A stretch of DNA of 46,882 bases from a virus. Shown piece after piece: positions 17,264 to 25,862 of this stretch (position 1 is the stretch's first letter; each line of letters opens with the position of its first letter). The translations under genes and the position numbers were made by a program. The notes beneath the pieces were generated by a model. That model worked only from the letters and a program-made list of their open reading frames with translations. It did not search any database and had not been told where the DNA came from. The stretch is taken from positions 1 to 46,882 of IMG/VR virus record IMGVR_UViG_3300010885_047981; one strand, 5' to 3'.

Positions 17264-17962
17264 ATGGCAACGGCAAGTGATATTAAAAACTCTGTTTGGG
17301 GTATAGGAATACAAGGCTATGGCTACATAGTACAAGGAGCTTCGTGTATAAAACAAAGAATAAATATTGCATTGACAACCTCCCAAGGTTCTGACCCATT
17401 GAGACCGCTCTTTGGAACTACTATTTATAAGCAATATGACAAGCCTATAAACGCTGCTATCCCTATCATTAAAAATGAAATAGCAACAGCAATTAAGAAA
17501 TGGGTAAGTGATGTAACTGTAACTAAAGTTACCTGCACAGTAAATGTTAGCCAGTTGACATTTAATGTATATGTAAAGGATATAGACGGCGATACATCTG
17601 TCATTGGCTATGTATATACAAACGGCGTAATTACTCCAATAAACAATAGCGCAACGGAAATAAGAATAGCTAGTAATGTACCGCCATTGGATGTTGCATT
17701 TTTGGGAAGGGTTGAAGGATGGGTGGCAACTATTTGTGTAGATGGTGTAAACCTATTGCAAAGTACTGAAGTAAGCTATACTCTTAATGATTTGCAACAA
17801 TGGTGCACTATTAACTGGGGCAAATATGGCACATGGGAAATTGAAAGGCTAGCCGGTAGTTTTAATGATGATTTTAGTAGTGATTTTGATACAGTACAAT
17901 ATCAGTTGGTGCTTTACACCAATAATTATACAACTGCAACCATACAAGTAAAAGTAGTTTAA
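17264..17962 (+). CDS. Baseplate wedge protein, gp25/W family, extended
   Basis: A 232-residue protein from the ATG at 17264. An in-frame start at 17198 would add a hydrophobic stretch unlike the family. Residues about 8-105 follow the gp25 pattern (GYIVQGASCIKQRINIALTTSQGSD broken up by family-like positions, then RPLFGTTIYKQYDKPIN and EIATAIKKWVSDV). The wedge protein binds the sheath and triggers contraction. P2 gpW is about 115 residues, so roughly 115 extra residues follow here. They are beta-rich, with a WCTINWGKYGTWEIERL segment, and probably decorate the baseplate. Confidence 0.8.
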   Translation: MATASDIKNSVWGIGIQGYGYIVQGASCIKQRINIALTTSQGSDPLRPLFGTTIYKQYDKPINAAIPIIKNEIATAIKKWVSDVTVTKVTCTVNVSQLTFNVYVKDIDGDTSVIGYVYTNGVITPINNSATEIRIASNVPPLDVAFLGRVEGWVATICVDGVNLLQSTEVSYTLNDLQQWCTINWGKYGTWEIERLAGSFNDDFSSDFDTVQYQLVLYTNNYTTATIQVKVV

Positions 17963-17963
17963 A

Positions 17964-19082
17964 ATGGGTTTACCAACATTTGTTACAGAGGATGCTAGCG
18001 CAATACAAGCTGACTTACTTGCAGACATGCAAGCTAGGTTGGGTAAGACTATTGAGCCTGCTGATATTGAAATGTTGCAAGTAAATAGCAGGGCCTATGC
18101 TAGAATGGTTTACAATATAGCCCTAAACTCGGCGGCACGACAAAACCTTGCTGCATTTGCAACAGGAAGTGCCTTGGATTATTTAGCTGAATTGGTAGGC
18201 GTTACAAGGCTTGCTGCTGCTACTGCCAGATGTACCATAACCTTTACTTTGGAAGATGGGCAGCCTGGTACTTACTTGCCAAGGGGAATAAGAATACAGA
18301 GCAAAGACGAAAAGGTAGTATTTACTACTGATGACAGCTTAAGTGTAAATGATGGTGATACTACTGCCTCGGTAACAGCAACTTGTATAATAAGCGGTGC
18401 AATAGGTAATAATTATGCTATTGGTGATATAAACGCTATACTAGATCCTCAACCATTTGTGATAAGCGCTAGCAATAGCGACATTACCAATGGTGGTACT
18501 GATGATGAAACTGATGCAGGGCTTTATGAAAGAATAAAGCTAGCACCAAATAGTTTTAGTGTAGCTGGGCCAACAGATGCTTATATATTTTGGGCTAAAA
18601 CCGCACACCCTTCTATAGTAGATGTGGGTATTAATAACCTTGATGTTACCAATACAACGGTAACACCTGGTACTGTTCACATATATCCATTGTGTGCTGG
18701 TGGCGTACTACCTTCTACTGAAATTAAAGCACTTGTATTGGCAATATGTAGTTCGGAAAAAGTGCGGCCGCTTTGCGATACGGTAATAGTAACTTCTCCT
18801 ATTGTAACTACGTATTCGATAAACGTTGGATTGACCTTGTTTAGTGGCGTAGATTCTACCACCATACTTGCCAAGGTAAATAAGCAACTTCAGGACTATG
18901 TGAATGCAGGGCTTAATCAGTTGGGTAGGGATATAATAGTAGCACAGATAATGGGATGGTGTATGATTGAAGGTAGTGTATATAACGTGAATATTACTGA
19001 TCCTACTGATGATGTGAGTATTGATGAATACCATTATGCACAATGTACTGGAATTGCTGTAACCGTAGTTGGATATGTTTAG
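17964..19082 (+). CDS. Baseplate J-like protein
   Basis: A 372-residue protein of the baseplate J family (PF04865). Recognisable parts are the start (a two-helix segment with NLAAFATGSALDYLAELVGV), the beta-rich middle with IISGAIGNNYAIGDIN, and DDETDAGLYERIKLAPNSFS near residue 180. J forms the outer baseplate ring with gpI and the wedge protein, linking fibres to the sheath. Length is close to P2 J-type proteins (about 300) plus extra. It begins 1 base after the wedge gene stop. Confidence 0.92.
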   Translation: MGLPTFVTEDASAIQADLLADMQARLGKTIEPADIEMLQVNSRAYARMVYNIALNSAARQNLAAFATGSALDYLAELVGVTRLAAATARCTITFTLEDGQPGTYLPRGIRIQSKDEKVVFTTDDSLSVNDGDTTASVTATCIISGAIGNNYAIGDINAILDPQPFVISASNSDITNGGTDDETDAGLYERIKLAPNSFSVAGPTDAYIFWAKTAHPSIVDVGINNLDVTNTTVTPGTVHIYPLCAGGVLPSTEIKALVLAICSSEKVRPLCDTVIVTSPIVTTYSINVGLTLFSGVDSTTILAKVNKQLQDYVNAGLNQLGRDIIVAQIMGWCMIEGSVYNVNITDPTDDVSIDEYHYAQCTGIAVTVVGYV

Positions 19083-19090
19083 TATAAATT

Positions 19091-19747
19091 ATGAATGAGA
19101 AAATAGCTTTAGCGGACAGTATATCGCACATACCAGACTTGGCTGCTTGGGAACAAAGCGATGCTGCCTGGTATGCTAATGTGGATTTGAGCAAAGCTTT
19201 GATATATATAATTGATTTGGTTGATTCATCCGCTCTTTATTTTTTGGCAGAACAGTTTGATGTACTTGGATATAAGGGTTATGACTTGTGTACTAACGAT
19301 GACCAAAGAAGGACATTGATTAAAAACGCTATTAATCTTCATAAGTACAGGGGTACTGTTTGGAGTTTGAGGCAGGCTTTGATAAGTGTAGGATACCAAG
19401 ATGCTGTAATAGCTGAAGGTGTGGAAAGTAACTGGGCTAAGTTTAGTATAAACATCACCCTTAATGATTCGCAAGCTGTAAATGCAACACAAGTTGCAGC
19501 ATTGGTAAAGTTGATAAATGAGTGGAAGAATGCGAGAAGTATTTTGGCATTTATTGATTACTCGATAGCATTTAAAGATGCAGCAATAGTAGTAAATGAC
19601 GAAGGAAGCCTAAACCCTGCTGTAATAGAAAATGATTCGGTAATAGTTGGTATAGATAACTTTTATAACGGGGTGCATTTATTTGATGGTAGTACCTCTT
19701 ATAGTTCTGATGGGGATACTTTAGAAATAACGATAATAAACGTATAG
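19091..19747 (+). CDS. Tail protein I family baseplate protein
   Basis: A 218-residue protein. Residues about 40-120 show the gpI signature: FLAEQFDVLGYKGYDL, RRTLIKNAINLHKYRGT and then VWSLRQALISVGY. gpI links J to the tail fibres. The C-terminal 60 residues are beta-rich and may contact the next gene product. The order J-I-fibre is that of P2. Confidence 0.88.
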   Translation: MNEKIALADSISHIPDLAAWEQSDAAWYANVDLSKALIYIIDLVDSSALYFLAEQFDVLGYKGYDLCTNDDQRRTLIKNAINLHKYRGTVWSLRQALISVGYQDAVIAEGVESNWAKFSINITLNDSQAVNATQVAALVKLINEWKNARSILAFIDYSIAFKDAAIVVNDEGSLNPAVIENDSVIVGIDNFYNGVHLFDGSTSYSSDGDTLEITIINV

Positions 19748-19748
19748 T

Positions 19749-20201
19749 ATGAATACACTTAAAGATATAAAAGGGCTTGTAGGGATATTATCTATAAAAG
19801 TTATAGAAGTATCTACCGGTAAAGTGCTAGACAGCTTTACTGATAATAATCTTATTGTAAACACGGGTAAAACAAACATTACTAAACTGCTTGGTGGTAG
19901 TGGTGGCTTTAACTTAAACACCGTGGGGGTGGGTACTAATGCTACTGCACCTGCTGTAACTGATACTGCCTTAACACCATCTAGTGGAAATATGGTAGGT
20001 GTTGATAGTGTTACCTATCCTGATAGTAAAACGGTGCAGTTTAACTTTACTATAGGCACAGGGGTTGCAAATGGATTGGATATAAATGAATTTGGATTGA
20101 TAGATGATGATGGGAGTTTATTTAGCCGGAAGGTAAGGGCAACTATTTCTAAAACAAGTTCCATCATACTTGTTGGCGCTTGGCAAATTTCAATAGCATA
20201 A
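19749..20201 (+). CDS. Probable fibre-associated tail protein
   Basis: A 150-residue beta-rich protein. It begins LKDIKGLVGILSIKVIEV and has a FTDNNLIVNTGKTNITKLL segment, then a Gly/Ala/Thr-rich stretch. The end (INEFGLIDDDGSLFSRK) resembles the N-terminal, tail-proximal part of many tail fibres (fibre proteins of the DUF3751/collar type). It starts one base after gpI, so it is in the fibre region. The family call is tentative. Confidence 0.5.
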   Translation: MNTLKDIKGLVGILSIKVIEVSTGKVLDSFTDNNLIVNTGKTNITKLLGGSGGFNLNTVGVGTNATAPAVTDTALTPSSGNMVGVDSVTYPDSKTVQFNFTIGTGVANGLDINEFGLIDDDGSLFSRKVRATISKTSSIILVGAWQISIA

Positions 20202-20202
20202 C

Positions 20203-21210
20203 ATGGCAAACTTAACACCAGCAACGACTTTTGATGATGTATATCAGTTAGAAACTACTGATGCTGTTTTGGCAGGAGCAGGTGGCATTGCTAATGCACA
20301 AGCACAAGCATTGACCAATAGAACTGCATATTTACGATTTTTTAGCGGAATGTGGAACAGGGTAGGTGATATTATAACCATGGGCGATGGTGATGTGATT
20401 GGGCCATTGGATGCAGGCGTATTGATAAATGCCAATACTGCCGGTGGAAATATTACTATTAAGTTTAACGACATCAGTGTTTTTACTACTGGGATGGTAT
20501 TCTTTATAAAATGTGTTGGTGCTAAAAGTGCAACTATATCCACTTTTAGCAGTGGCTATGCAATTAAATGGGGTAGCTTATCTGTACAAAACATTTATCT
20601 ACATGATGGTGAATTTTTGAAGATAGTAGTAAATGGCAGTAACCTTGAAGTGTTGGACTATAGCCAAAGTATTGCAGAAACAGGGGATGCAGTACTAGGC
20701 ATAATGGAAAGAAGGGGAACGTTGTTGAAAGATGGAAGGATTCTAAACAGGGCTGACTATCCTAGACTATGGGCCTTTATAAATGATACTTCTCATTCTT
20801 ACTTTCAATTGGTGAGCTTATCGCTTTGGAGTAGTGTACAATCTATTACAGATGATGGAGGGCATGCTGTAAGTGTATATCCATACCGTGGGTTTTTTCA
20901 TACAGGAGATGGAAGTACTACGTTTGGTTTGCCTGATGAAAGGGGCATGAGTGATAGGTACCTAGACCTGGGGAGAGGTATTGATGATGGTAGGATGCTC
21001 GAAAAAGTGGGTGGGTATGCGCATGATGGACTAATGAGCCATAGCCATGAACAACAAACTATGACTGCCATAGGTAATGGTGGGCCTAAGCCAGCAGGAT
21101 ACTTGAATACTGCTAATGATTTGGGGGGACATGGTTACCATACTTTATATGCTGGGGGCGCTGAAACCCGTGTAAAAAATGTTGCAAAACTTCCTTTGAT
21201 TAAAATATAA
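20203..21210 (+). CDS. Tail fibre with collar domain
   Basis: A 335-residue protein. Its first 150 residues are an attachment region (ALTNRTAYLRFF near residue 38). From about residue 165 it has a tail-collar domain (GTLLKDGRILNRADYPRLWAF, then FGLPDERGMSDRYLDLGRGID). It ends with a HSHEQQ metal-binding-like motif and ETRVKNVAKLPLIKI, the variant of the usual ETRPRN...IK ending of phage fibres. It probably forms or carries the receptor-binding tip. Confidence 0.85.
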   Translation: MANLTPATTFDDVYQLETTDAVLAGAGGIANAQAQALTNRTAYLRFFSGMWNRVGDIITMGDGDVIGPLDAGVLINANTAGGNITIKFNDISVFTTGMVFFIKCVGAKSATISTFSSGYAIKWGSLSVQNIYLHDGEFLKIVVNGSNLEVLDYSQSIAETGDAVLGIMERRGTLLKDGRILNRADYPRLWAFINDTSHSYFQLVSLSLWSSVQSITDDGGHAVSVYPYRGFFHTGDGSTTFGLPDERGMSDRYLDLGRGIDDGRMLEKVGGYAHDGLMSHSHEQQTMTAIGNGGPKPAGYLNTANDLGGHGYHTLYAGGAETRVKNVAKLPLIKI

Positions 21211-21214
21211 TAAG

Positions 21215-22909
21215 ATGAAAAAATGTTTGTTTTTATTGTTGCTATTTACAATATCGCTACTAGGTAAAGCACAAATAACTGATAGTGCTACACTACGGTT
21301 TAGGATTAATAATGATATTGTACCTAATAGTGGACAAGGTATTACTGCCCAAAAATTGAATAACATACTTAACGGTAACGTTAATGTAATGGGCAGCTTG
21401 ATAAATAGTAACAAGTTTGACCCTACTTCTAACCAAACAGTTACAGGTGATTGGGAATTTGATGGTGGGTTTGTAGCAGGTAATAATAGTGAAGTAGGTG
21501 GTGCAACTTTTAATGTAAGCGAAGTAGATATAGCTGGAGATTTATACTTTGGCTATGATAGAAGAGCGGGTATAATGGCTAGCGGCTATAATACTACATT
21601 GGGTTCTTGGAATGATGGAAATGGAGTTAAACTAGCTATTGATGATAATGCAGGTACATTCAAGTTTTGGGCGTTAGATTGGAATGAGGACTATCCGGCA
21701 GCGCAAATTAATGGAAATGGTAGTATATATTCTCGTAGTCGATTAATCGTAGATAATCCTGCTGCAAATGATGGTTTTGGAGCGGCTATTAATATAACTA
21801 CAGATGAAATAAATTCATTAGGTACGAATAGTAATGAAGATACATACGGTTTTAGTATCAATAAAGGTGGTGTTGGTGGGCACTATCCTATTGATATTGG
21901 TACTCCTGCTGAATGGGGATTAGACTATAATAGGGTTTATGGTACAAATTATATAGATGGTAGTAGTTGGAGTATGGGTAATGCAGGAATTGATGTAGTT
22001 AATACTTTTGGTGATGATATATTTAATGTAAGTAGTAATGGAGTACTTATTAACAGAAGTATTCAATCCAAAAACACTTATACCGAATACTCGGATGGAA
22101 CAGATGGAACTGATGGACATGAAGTACCTAAGTATATTCTTAATTCTGATGGTGGTGGACAAGTAGTTAATTTACGCTTAGGTAGTAATCAGTGGAATAG
22201 CGATGGTACTAAAAATGATATATCTACTTTAAGTGAAGGTGGCTATCAAATATATTCAACCTCAGACGGATTTAGCACCATCAACTCTACGTATGGTAGT
22301 CAGGGGATGAATTATTATAACAGTGATTTTTCTCAATATGTAAATTTTTATTTAAGTGGTGATGGTTCTGGAGCTAATCTATCAACGCCTAATTGGGGTG
22401 TACAAGGAAATGGTTCAGTAACTTTTGACAATGGCGCTATAACTAGTGATGGTGCAGGTAAATTAAAGACTTCATCAATATCCGTATTAGATTATGTAAA
22501 TGGGTATAATTCTGAAATAAATTCTCATAATTTAACACAAGACAGAACTTACTCGCTATCAGATAAAGATGGAACTATAGCGATGCTAGATGATTTAAGC
22601 CCTGCACCATACATACATAATGATGATAGTTTCGATTATTTTTTTGGAAATATAGTAAATCCCGGTGGATTAACAGTTTTAGACAAGTCTGGCAGTAGTA
22701 TAAATGTAGTCTTTCCAGCCTACCTTTTTACCAGCCCTAAATCAGGAGATTTTTTTGAAGTAAAATTTGCCAAAAATTACAGTTCAGTTTCTTGGTCGTA
22801 TTCGGCGTTTGGAGCATTCGGAGCAATGCCATCATACCTACCATCCTCTGTATCAGCAGGTCAATACTTCAAATTTGTATATGATGCAAATACAGATACC
22901 TGGTATTAA
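21215..22909 (+). CDS. Long beta-rich tail protein with an N-terminal signal peptide
   Basis: A 564-residue protein. Residues 1-19 form a clear signal peptide (MKKCLFLLLLFTISLLGKA, cleavage before Q20). The rest is rich in Gly, Asn, Ser and Asp, with repeated short beta motifs as in fibres. A segment near residue 440-465 (YSLSDKDGTIAMLDDLS) resembles the linkers that precede trimerisation domains in phage fibres. A fibre-like protein with an export signal is odd, because virion proteins assemble in the cytoplasm. It may instead be a secreted or surface protein made by the lysogen. Confidence 0.65.
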   Translation: MKKCLFLLLLFTISLLGKAQITDSATLRFRINNDIVPNSGQGITAQKLNNILNGNVNVMGSLINSNKFDPTSNQTVTGDWEFDGGFVAGNNSEVGGATFNVSEVDIAGDLYFGYDRRAGIMASGYNTTLGSWNDGNGVKLAIDDNAGTFKFWALDWNEDYPAAQINGNGSIYSRSRLIVDNPAANDGFGAAINITTDEINSLGTNSNEDTYGFSINKGGVGGHYPIDIGTPAEWGLDYNRVYGTNYIDGSSWSMGNAGIDVVNTFGDDIFNVSSNGVLINRSIQSKNTYTEYSDGTDGTDGHEVPKYILNSDGGGQVVNLRLGSNQWNSDGTKNDISTLSEGGYQIYSTSDGFSTINSTYGSQGMNYYNSDFSQYVNFYLSGDGSGANLSTPNWGVQGNGSVTFDNGAITSDGAGKLKTSSISVLDYVNGYNSEINSHNLTQDRTYSLSDKDGTIAMLDDLSPAPYIHNDDSFDYFFGNIVNPGGLTVLDKSGSSINVVFPAYLFTSPKSGDFFEVKFAKNYSSVSWSYSAFGAFGAMPSYLPSSVSAGQYFKFVYDANTDTWY

Positions 22910-22941
22910 TTCTTTTTTTCTTAATCTTCAAATAAACAAAA

Positions 22942-23301
22942 ATGAAACGTTTAATGACAATCCTCTCGATGGTGGCAATCGTACTGTTGGTGTCAGAAGT
23001 TAGCAGCCAAGCGCAGTATGCACCACAACAAGGACAAGGGCAGACACGCCCAGTAGTAAAGGCAATTGACAGTGTGCAAATTGCTGGAGTGCCTGTGAAC
23101 GCAATGGGAATTGCCATCACTAGCCTTACTGATAGTTTGGCTACCGTGCAGACTTCTTTTCGTTATGTAGGTACTACTAAGCTAACTAGTAAGGGGCAGT
23201 TTAGTTTCAGCGATACGCTACAGACTACCCCTTCCCTGGGTATGAGTATTAATGCAGCAGCTAGTAGAGTAGCAGCAAAGCATGGGGTACATTTAAAGTA
23301 A
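22942..23301 (+). CDS. Secreted small protein
   Basis: A 119-residue protein with a signal peptide of about 24 residues (hydrophobic MTILSMVAIVLLVSEVSS, cleavage near SQAQ). The mature part begins Gln/Gly-rich (QQGQGQTRP), then has two Thr/Ser-rich beta stretches (TDSLATVQTSF, TSKGQFSFSDTLQTTPSLG) and a short helix. I do not recognise a family. It lies 32 bases after the signal-peptide fibre-like gene and before the lysis block, so it may act in the same surface or lysis context. Confidence 0.6.
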   Translation: MKRLMTILSMVAIVLLVSEVSSQAQYAPQQGQGQTRPVVKAIDSVQIAGVPVNAMGIAITSLTDSLATVQTSFRYVGTTKLTSKGQFSFSDTLQTTPSLGMSINAAASRVAAKHGVHLK

Positions 23302-23379
23302 TTGTTTACCATAGGCATAGCAATTGAGTTGTGCCTATACTTTTTCCTTATTAATCATCTTACAACTATCACAAATAGA

Positions 23380-23586
23380 ATGGAGCATTTACACTTGCAT
23401 GGAAAATATAGTTGGCTAGGCACAATAGCAACGACAACACTAGGTATAATGGCTAAAATAACTGCTAATGATGTACTTGTATATGTATCTATCATTACGG
23501 GCCTAGTAACGCTTGGTTATACAATTGATAAGTGGTTGGTGATGCGTAAAATGGTTAATAAAGGAAAAAAGGTAGAGATTGATTAA
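23380..23586 (+). CDS. Small two-TM membrane protein (holin candidate)
   Basis: A 68-residue protein from the ATG at 23380. An upstream TTG at 23302 would give 94 residues and one more hydrophobic segment. Two hydrophobic stretches (WLGTIATTTLGIMAKI and VLVYVSIITGLVTLGYTI) are separated by a short polar turn. A Lys-rich tail (MRKMVNKGKK) follows. Size, topology and position just before the endolysin suggest a holin or antiholin. The N-terminus has HLHLHG. The stop overlaps the next small ORF start. Confidence 0.5.
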   Translation: MEHLHLHGKYSWLGTIATTTLGIMAKITANDVLVYVSIITGLVTLGYTIDKWLVMRKMVNKGKKVEID

Positions 23587-23675
23587 TGGAAAAGATGATA
23601 GCCATAATACTATTTATAGTAGTGATATGGCTATGGTTTACATATTTTGATAACAATTTAAAGATTAAAAAATGA
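23586..23675 (+). CDS. 29-residue single-TM peptide
   Basis: A very short gene: ATG at 23586, TGA at 23673-23675. The peptide is a single hydrophobic helix (MIAIILFIVVIWLWFTYF) with a charged end (DNNLKIKK). Its start overlaps the previous stop (TAATG) and its stop overlaps the next start (ATGA). This kind of tight coupling is a sign that it is translated. It may tune holin function. The function is inferred only from context. Confidence 0.5.
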   Translation: MEKMIAIILFIVVIWLWFTYFDNNLKIKK

Positions 23676-23920
23676 ACGAATTATTAAACAGGCTTTCTGC
23701 CCCTACACCTAACTTCTTTAAAAAGATTATTAAGGCAGCTATTGCATTGGGAGTTGTTGGTGGCACATTGGTATCGTTGCCTACCGCAGTACCATTTATT
23801 GTATTGCCACCTATCCTTAGCACTATTGGTGGGTACTTAGTGGCTGTGAGTGTAGTAGCAGCGAGTGTTGCTAAGACTGCCAAAATTGATACTGGAGACA
23901 GTAATACACCAACTAATTAG
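23672..23920 (+). CDS. Small membrane protein, likely holin
   Basis: An 82-residue protein with an amphipathic Lys/Phe-rich start (SAPTPNFFKKIIKAA) and two hydrophobic segments (IALGVVGGTLVSLPTAVPFIVL and STIGGYLVAVSVVAASV) with a Pro-rich turn. It ends in a short polar tail. It is the best holin candidate in the block. The Pro-rich turn between the two helices is typical of small two-helix holins. Upstream coupling (ATGA) ties it to the 29-residue peptide. Confidence 0.55.
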   Translation: MNELLNRLSAPTPNFFKKIIKAAIALGVVGGTLVSLPTAVPFIVLPPILSTIGGYLVAVSVVAASVAKTAKIDTGDSNTPTN

Positions 23921-23924
23921 GATT

Positions 23925-24590
23925 ATGAAACAATCAATTACAGCAAGACAAGTACTTATTTATCTTTCAGTGGCAGTGGCTAGTCTGTTAGCAGCTTGTT
24001 GGCTAACTGGATGCGTTACCCAGAAGGGTGCCAATGATTATTTGGTTAAACATCCTGATGTGGCTAAGGTGAATGCCTTGCACTATATTGATGATAACAA
24101 AGCTTTTGGAGATAGCCTTAAAGCAGATGCGCTACAGTCTACACCTTGCCCATCACAGCCACCGGTAGCAATTGGAAGTGTGGATACTAGCAGACTGATG
24201 GCTTACCTGATGGCCATTGGTTGCCCAATTGATAGTAATGGTGAGGATGATTATAAGCCAAATGTTTTAAAGCCATCCATTAAACAGGACTTATCCAGGA
24301 TAATAGATAGTTTAAGGTCACACCTTCACGCAGATACGGTAAGGATTCCTCCCGATCCTAGAATAATGGCAGCATTAAATATAAAGTTGGGTAATGCAGA
24401 GGACAGCATCAATACTTTAAAATTAGATATTGCTACACTTAATGGCGTAATAACTGCTAGAGAATTGGACAAGAAAACTGCTGAAGACAAAGCAAGTGGT
24501 TGGGAATGGAAGTTTTGGGGGTTGGTTATTGCATTAACCGTATTGATAGTTGGCAGGATATGTTGGACTATATATGAAAGTAAACTGTAA
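23925..24590 (+). CDS. Lipoprotein with C-terminal TM helix (u-spanin candidate)
   Basis: A 221-residue protein from the ATG at 23925; a longer in-frame ORF from 23865 overlaps the holin gene. The N-terminus is a lipoprotein signal peptide with lipobox LTGC (Cys30). A periplasmic region of about 160 residues follows, with a coiled-coil part near residues 155-190. The C-terminal 25 residues form a TM helix (WGLVIALTVLIVGRICW). Outer-membrane lipid anchor plus inner-membrane helix in one chain is the layout of unimolecular spanins such as T1 gp11. A spanin role in fusing the two membranes is inferred from topology. Confidence 0.6.
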   Translation: MKQSITARQVLIYLSVAVASLLAACWLTGCVTQKGANDYLVKHPDVAKVNALHYIDDNKAFGDSLKADALQSTPCPSQPPVAIGSVDTSRLMAYLMAIGCPIDSNGEDDYKPNVLKPSIKQDLSRIIDSLRSHLHADTVRIPPDPRIMAALNIKLGNAEDSINTLKLDIATLNGVITARELDKKTAEDKASGWEWKFWGLVIALTVLIVGRICWTIYESKL

Positions 24591-24697
24591 TGATGCTATC
24601 CACCTTCATACAAGCAATTGAAGTTATAGGATTTCTTGCTATAGTGGGTGGTGTATGGGCCGAAACAGCAAAGGATAGAAAAAACTTAATGAAATGA
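24590..24697 (+). CDS. 35-residue membrane peptide
   Basis: ATG at 24590 overlaps the previous stop (TAATG), and TGA ends it at 24697. It has one hydrophobic helix (AIEVIGFLAIVGGVWAE) and a basic tail (KDRKNLMK). Overlap with the lipoprotein gene supports translation. It is the second tiny membrane peptide in the lysis block. Its function is unknown. Confidence 0.45.
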   Translation: MMLSTFIQAIEVIGFLAIVGGVWAETAKDRKNLMK

Positions 24698-24764
24698 ATA
24701 TTACTAATTACTTTTTTCCATTAACACCGGCTAACCCTTTTCATTTGATTCAAATAAGATAGTT

Positions 24765-25178
24765 ATGGCAGATTATGATTTGGCATTTGATGCAAGTATT
24801 GGGGTAGAAGGTGAAGATTGGGAATTAGCACCCAATGATAACGGCAGTTGGACTGGTGGCAGTATCAATAAAGGTGTATGTATTGGAACTAAGTATGGGA
24901 TAACTGCAACCGATTTGGCTAAGATATTAGGCAGGGAAGCTTCTATGGAAGATATGAAGGGATTAACCATTGCTCAGGTAAAAACTTTCAATAAGCCTAT
25001 CTATTGGAATCCAATCAAAGGCGATGAAATTAAAAGCCAAGACGTGGCAAATAAATTATTTGAAAGTGGCTATAATGCAGGAGTTAGGACTGCTATCGGA
25101 ATGATGCAGGAAGCTTTGGGTATTACTGTGACTAAAAAAATGGATGATATTACTTTAACAGCAATAAATAGTTTATAA
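24765..25178 (+). CDS. Endolysin, glycoside hydrolase family 108
   Basis: A 137-residue protein with the GH108 (TtsA/ZliS-like) pattern. The start has Glu15 in GVEGEDWE, the likely catalytic acid. Next come GTKYGIT, the YWNPIKGDEI segment and a final helix GMMQEALGITVTKKMDDITL. Family members cut peptidoglycan glycan strands. The usual length is about 160-180 residues with a C-terminal peptidoglycan-binding part, so this one looks shortened at the C-terminus. Its position among holin and spanin candidates fits an endolysin. There is no signal peptide, so export would depend on a holin. Confidence 0.82.
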   Translation: MADYDLAFDASIGVEGEDWELAPNDNGSWTGGSINKGVCIGTKYGITATDLAKILGREASMEDMKGLTIAQVKTFNKPIYWNPIKGDEIKSQDVANKLFESGYNAGVRTAIGMMQEALGITVTKKMDDITLTAINSL

Positions 25179-25600
25179 TGGATAACGATGATTTAAAATT
25201 TTGGAATAGTTATAATGTTTTTTGGATAATATTCCTTTCATGGGCTATTGGTATGGTGTGCTTTCTGGCTTTTGCTGGTTGCCATAACGGAACAAAAGAA
25301 AATCCAAACATACCTGAAATGGTGGCGAGGTCAACTTATGACAGTTTAGCTAAGATAGACAGTGCTCTACTCGTTCATTGTGAAATGGAAGCAAAGCGCA
25401 ATGATTCTGTTTTGGCCGATGCTGAATATTTATTAAGGGCTTACAAGATAGAAGAGGCTTTAAATAAGAAACTTAAAGACAGCCTCTTTAAACAGAACTG
25501 GAGAATAGTTAAAGCAAAACACTATATCAAGATAGTTCAAAAGAACCCTCACAATTTGGGCTTCTTGATTGGATGGCTCAACAATCAATGTTTTAATTAA
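25178..25600 (+). CDS. Membrane/lipoprotein-like protein of the lysis block
   Basis: A 140-residue protein. One hydrophobic segment (VFWIIFLSWAIGMVCFLAFAGC) near residues 14-35 ends in FAGC, a weak lipobox. The rest is periplasmic-style helix with many Asp/Glu and Lys (KIDSALLVHCEMEAKRNDSV, and on). It could be a second spanin subunit or an Rz-like protein. The start overlaps the endolysin stop (TAATGG), so the two are coupled. The function is inferred from position. Confidence 0.5.
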   Translation: MDNDDLKFWNSYNVFWIIFLSWAIGMVCFLAFAGCHNGTKENPNIPEMVARSTYDSLAKIDSALLVHCEMEAKRNDSVLADAEYLLRAYKIEEALNKKLKDSLFKQNWRIVKAKHYIKIVQKNPHNLGFLIGWLNNQCFN

Positions 25601-25630
25601 CCTGGGCAAATACCCACAATACAAGTATAA
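25601..25630 (+). promoter_or_regulatory. Leader hairpin before 25631 gene
   Basis: GGGCAAATACCC is followed by an ACAATACAA spacer and then the ATG at 25631. A very similar leader, GGGCAAACGCCC plus ACAAACAACCACAA, occurs before 25890. The 3-4 base-pair stem and A/C-rich spacer recall the minus-strand leader elements near 41-46 kb. Confidence 0.4.
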
Positions 25631-25843
25631 ATGAGTTACGATAAAGATTTTGAATTAAAAAGGATGGCTATCCACGAAGAAGCTTTAAAATCTGCACATA
25701 GCGGCAATGAAATTAAAGTATCCTCTAGATATATTAAACGTAGACAAGGCAAAGAAACTTTTTCTGAAAGGCTTAAAAGAGAACAAAGAGAACGCAATTT
25801 GTCTAGTATAAAATGGTCTGTTCCCTCAATTAATAATCTATAA
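25631..25843 (+). CDS. Hypothetical basic protein
   Basis: A 70-residue, highly charged protein (KRRQGKETFSERLKREQRER near the middle) with no hydrophobic segment. It starts just after a short hairpin leader. I do not recognise a family. The basic helix could bind nucleic acid. It lies between the lysis block and the secreted nuclease. Confidence 0.45.
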   Translation: MSYDKDFELKRMAIHEEALKSAHSGNEIKVSSRYIKRRQGKETFSERLKREQRERNLSSIKWSVPSINNL

Positions 25844-25862
25844 TTTCAAATATTTTAAAACC

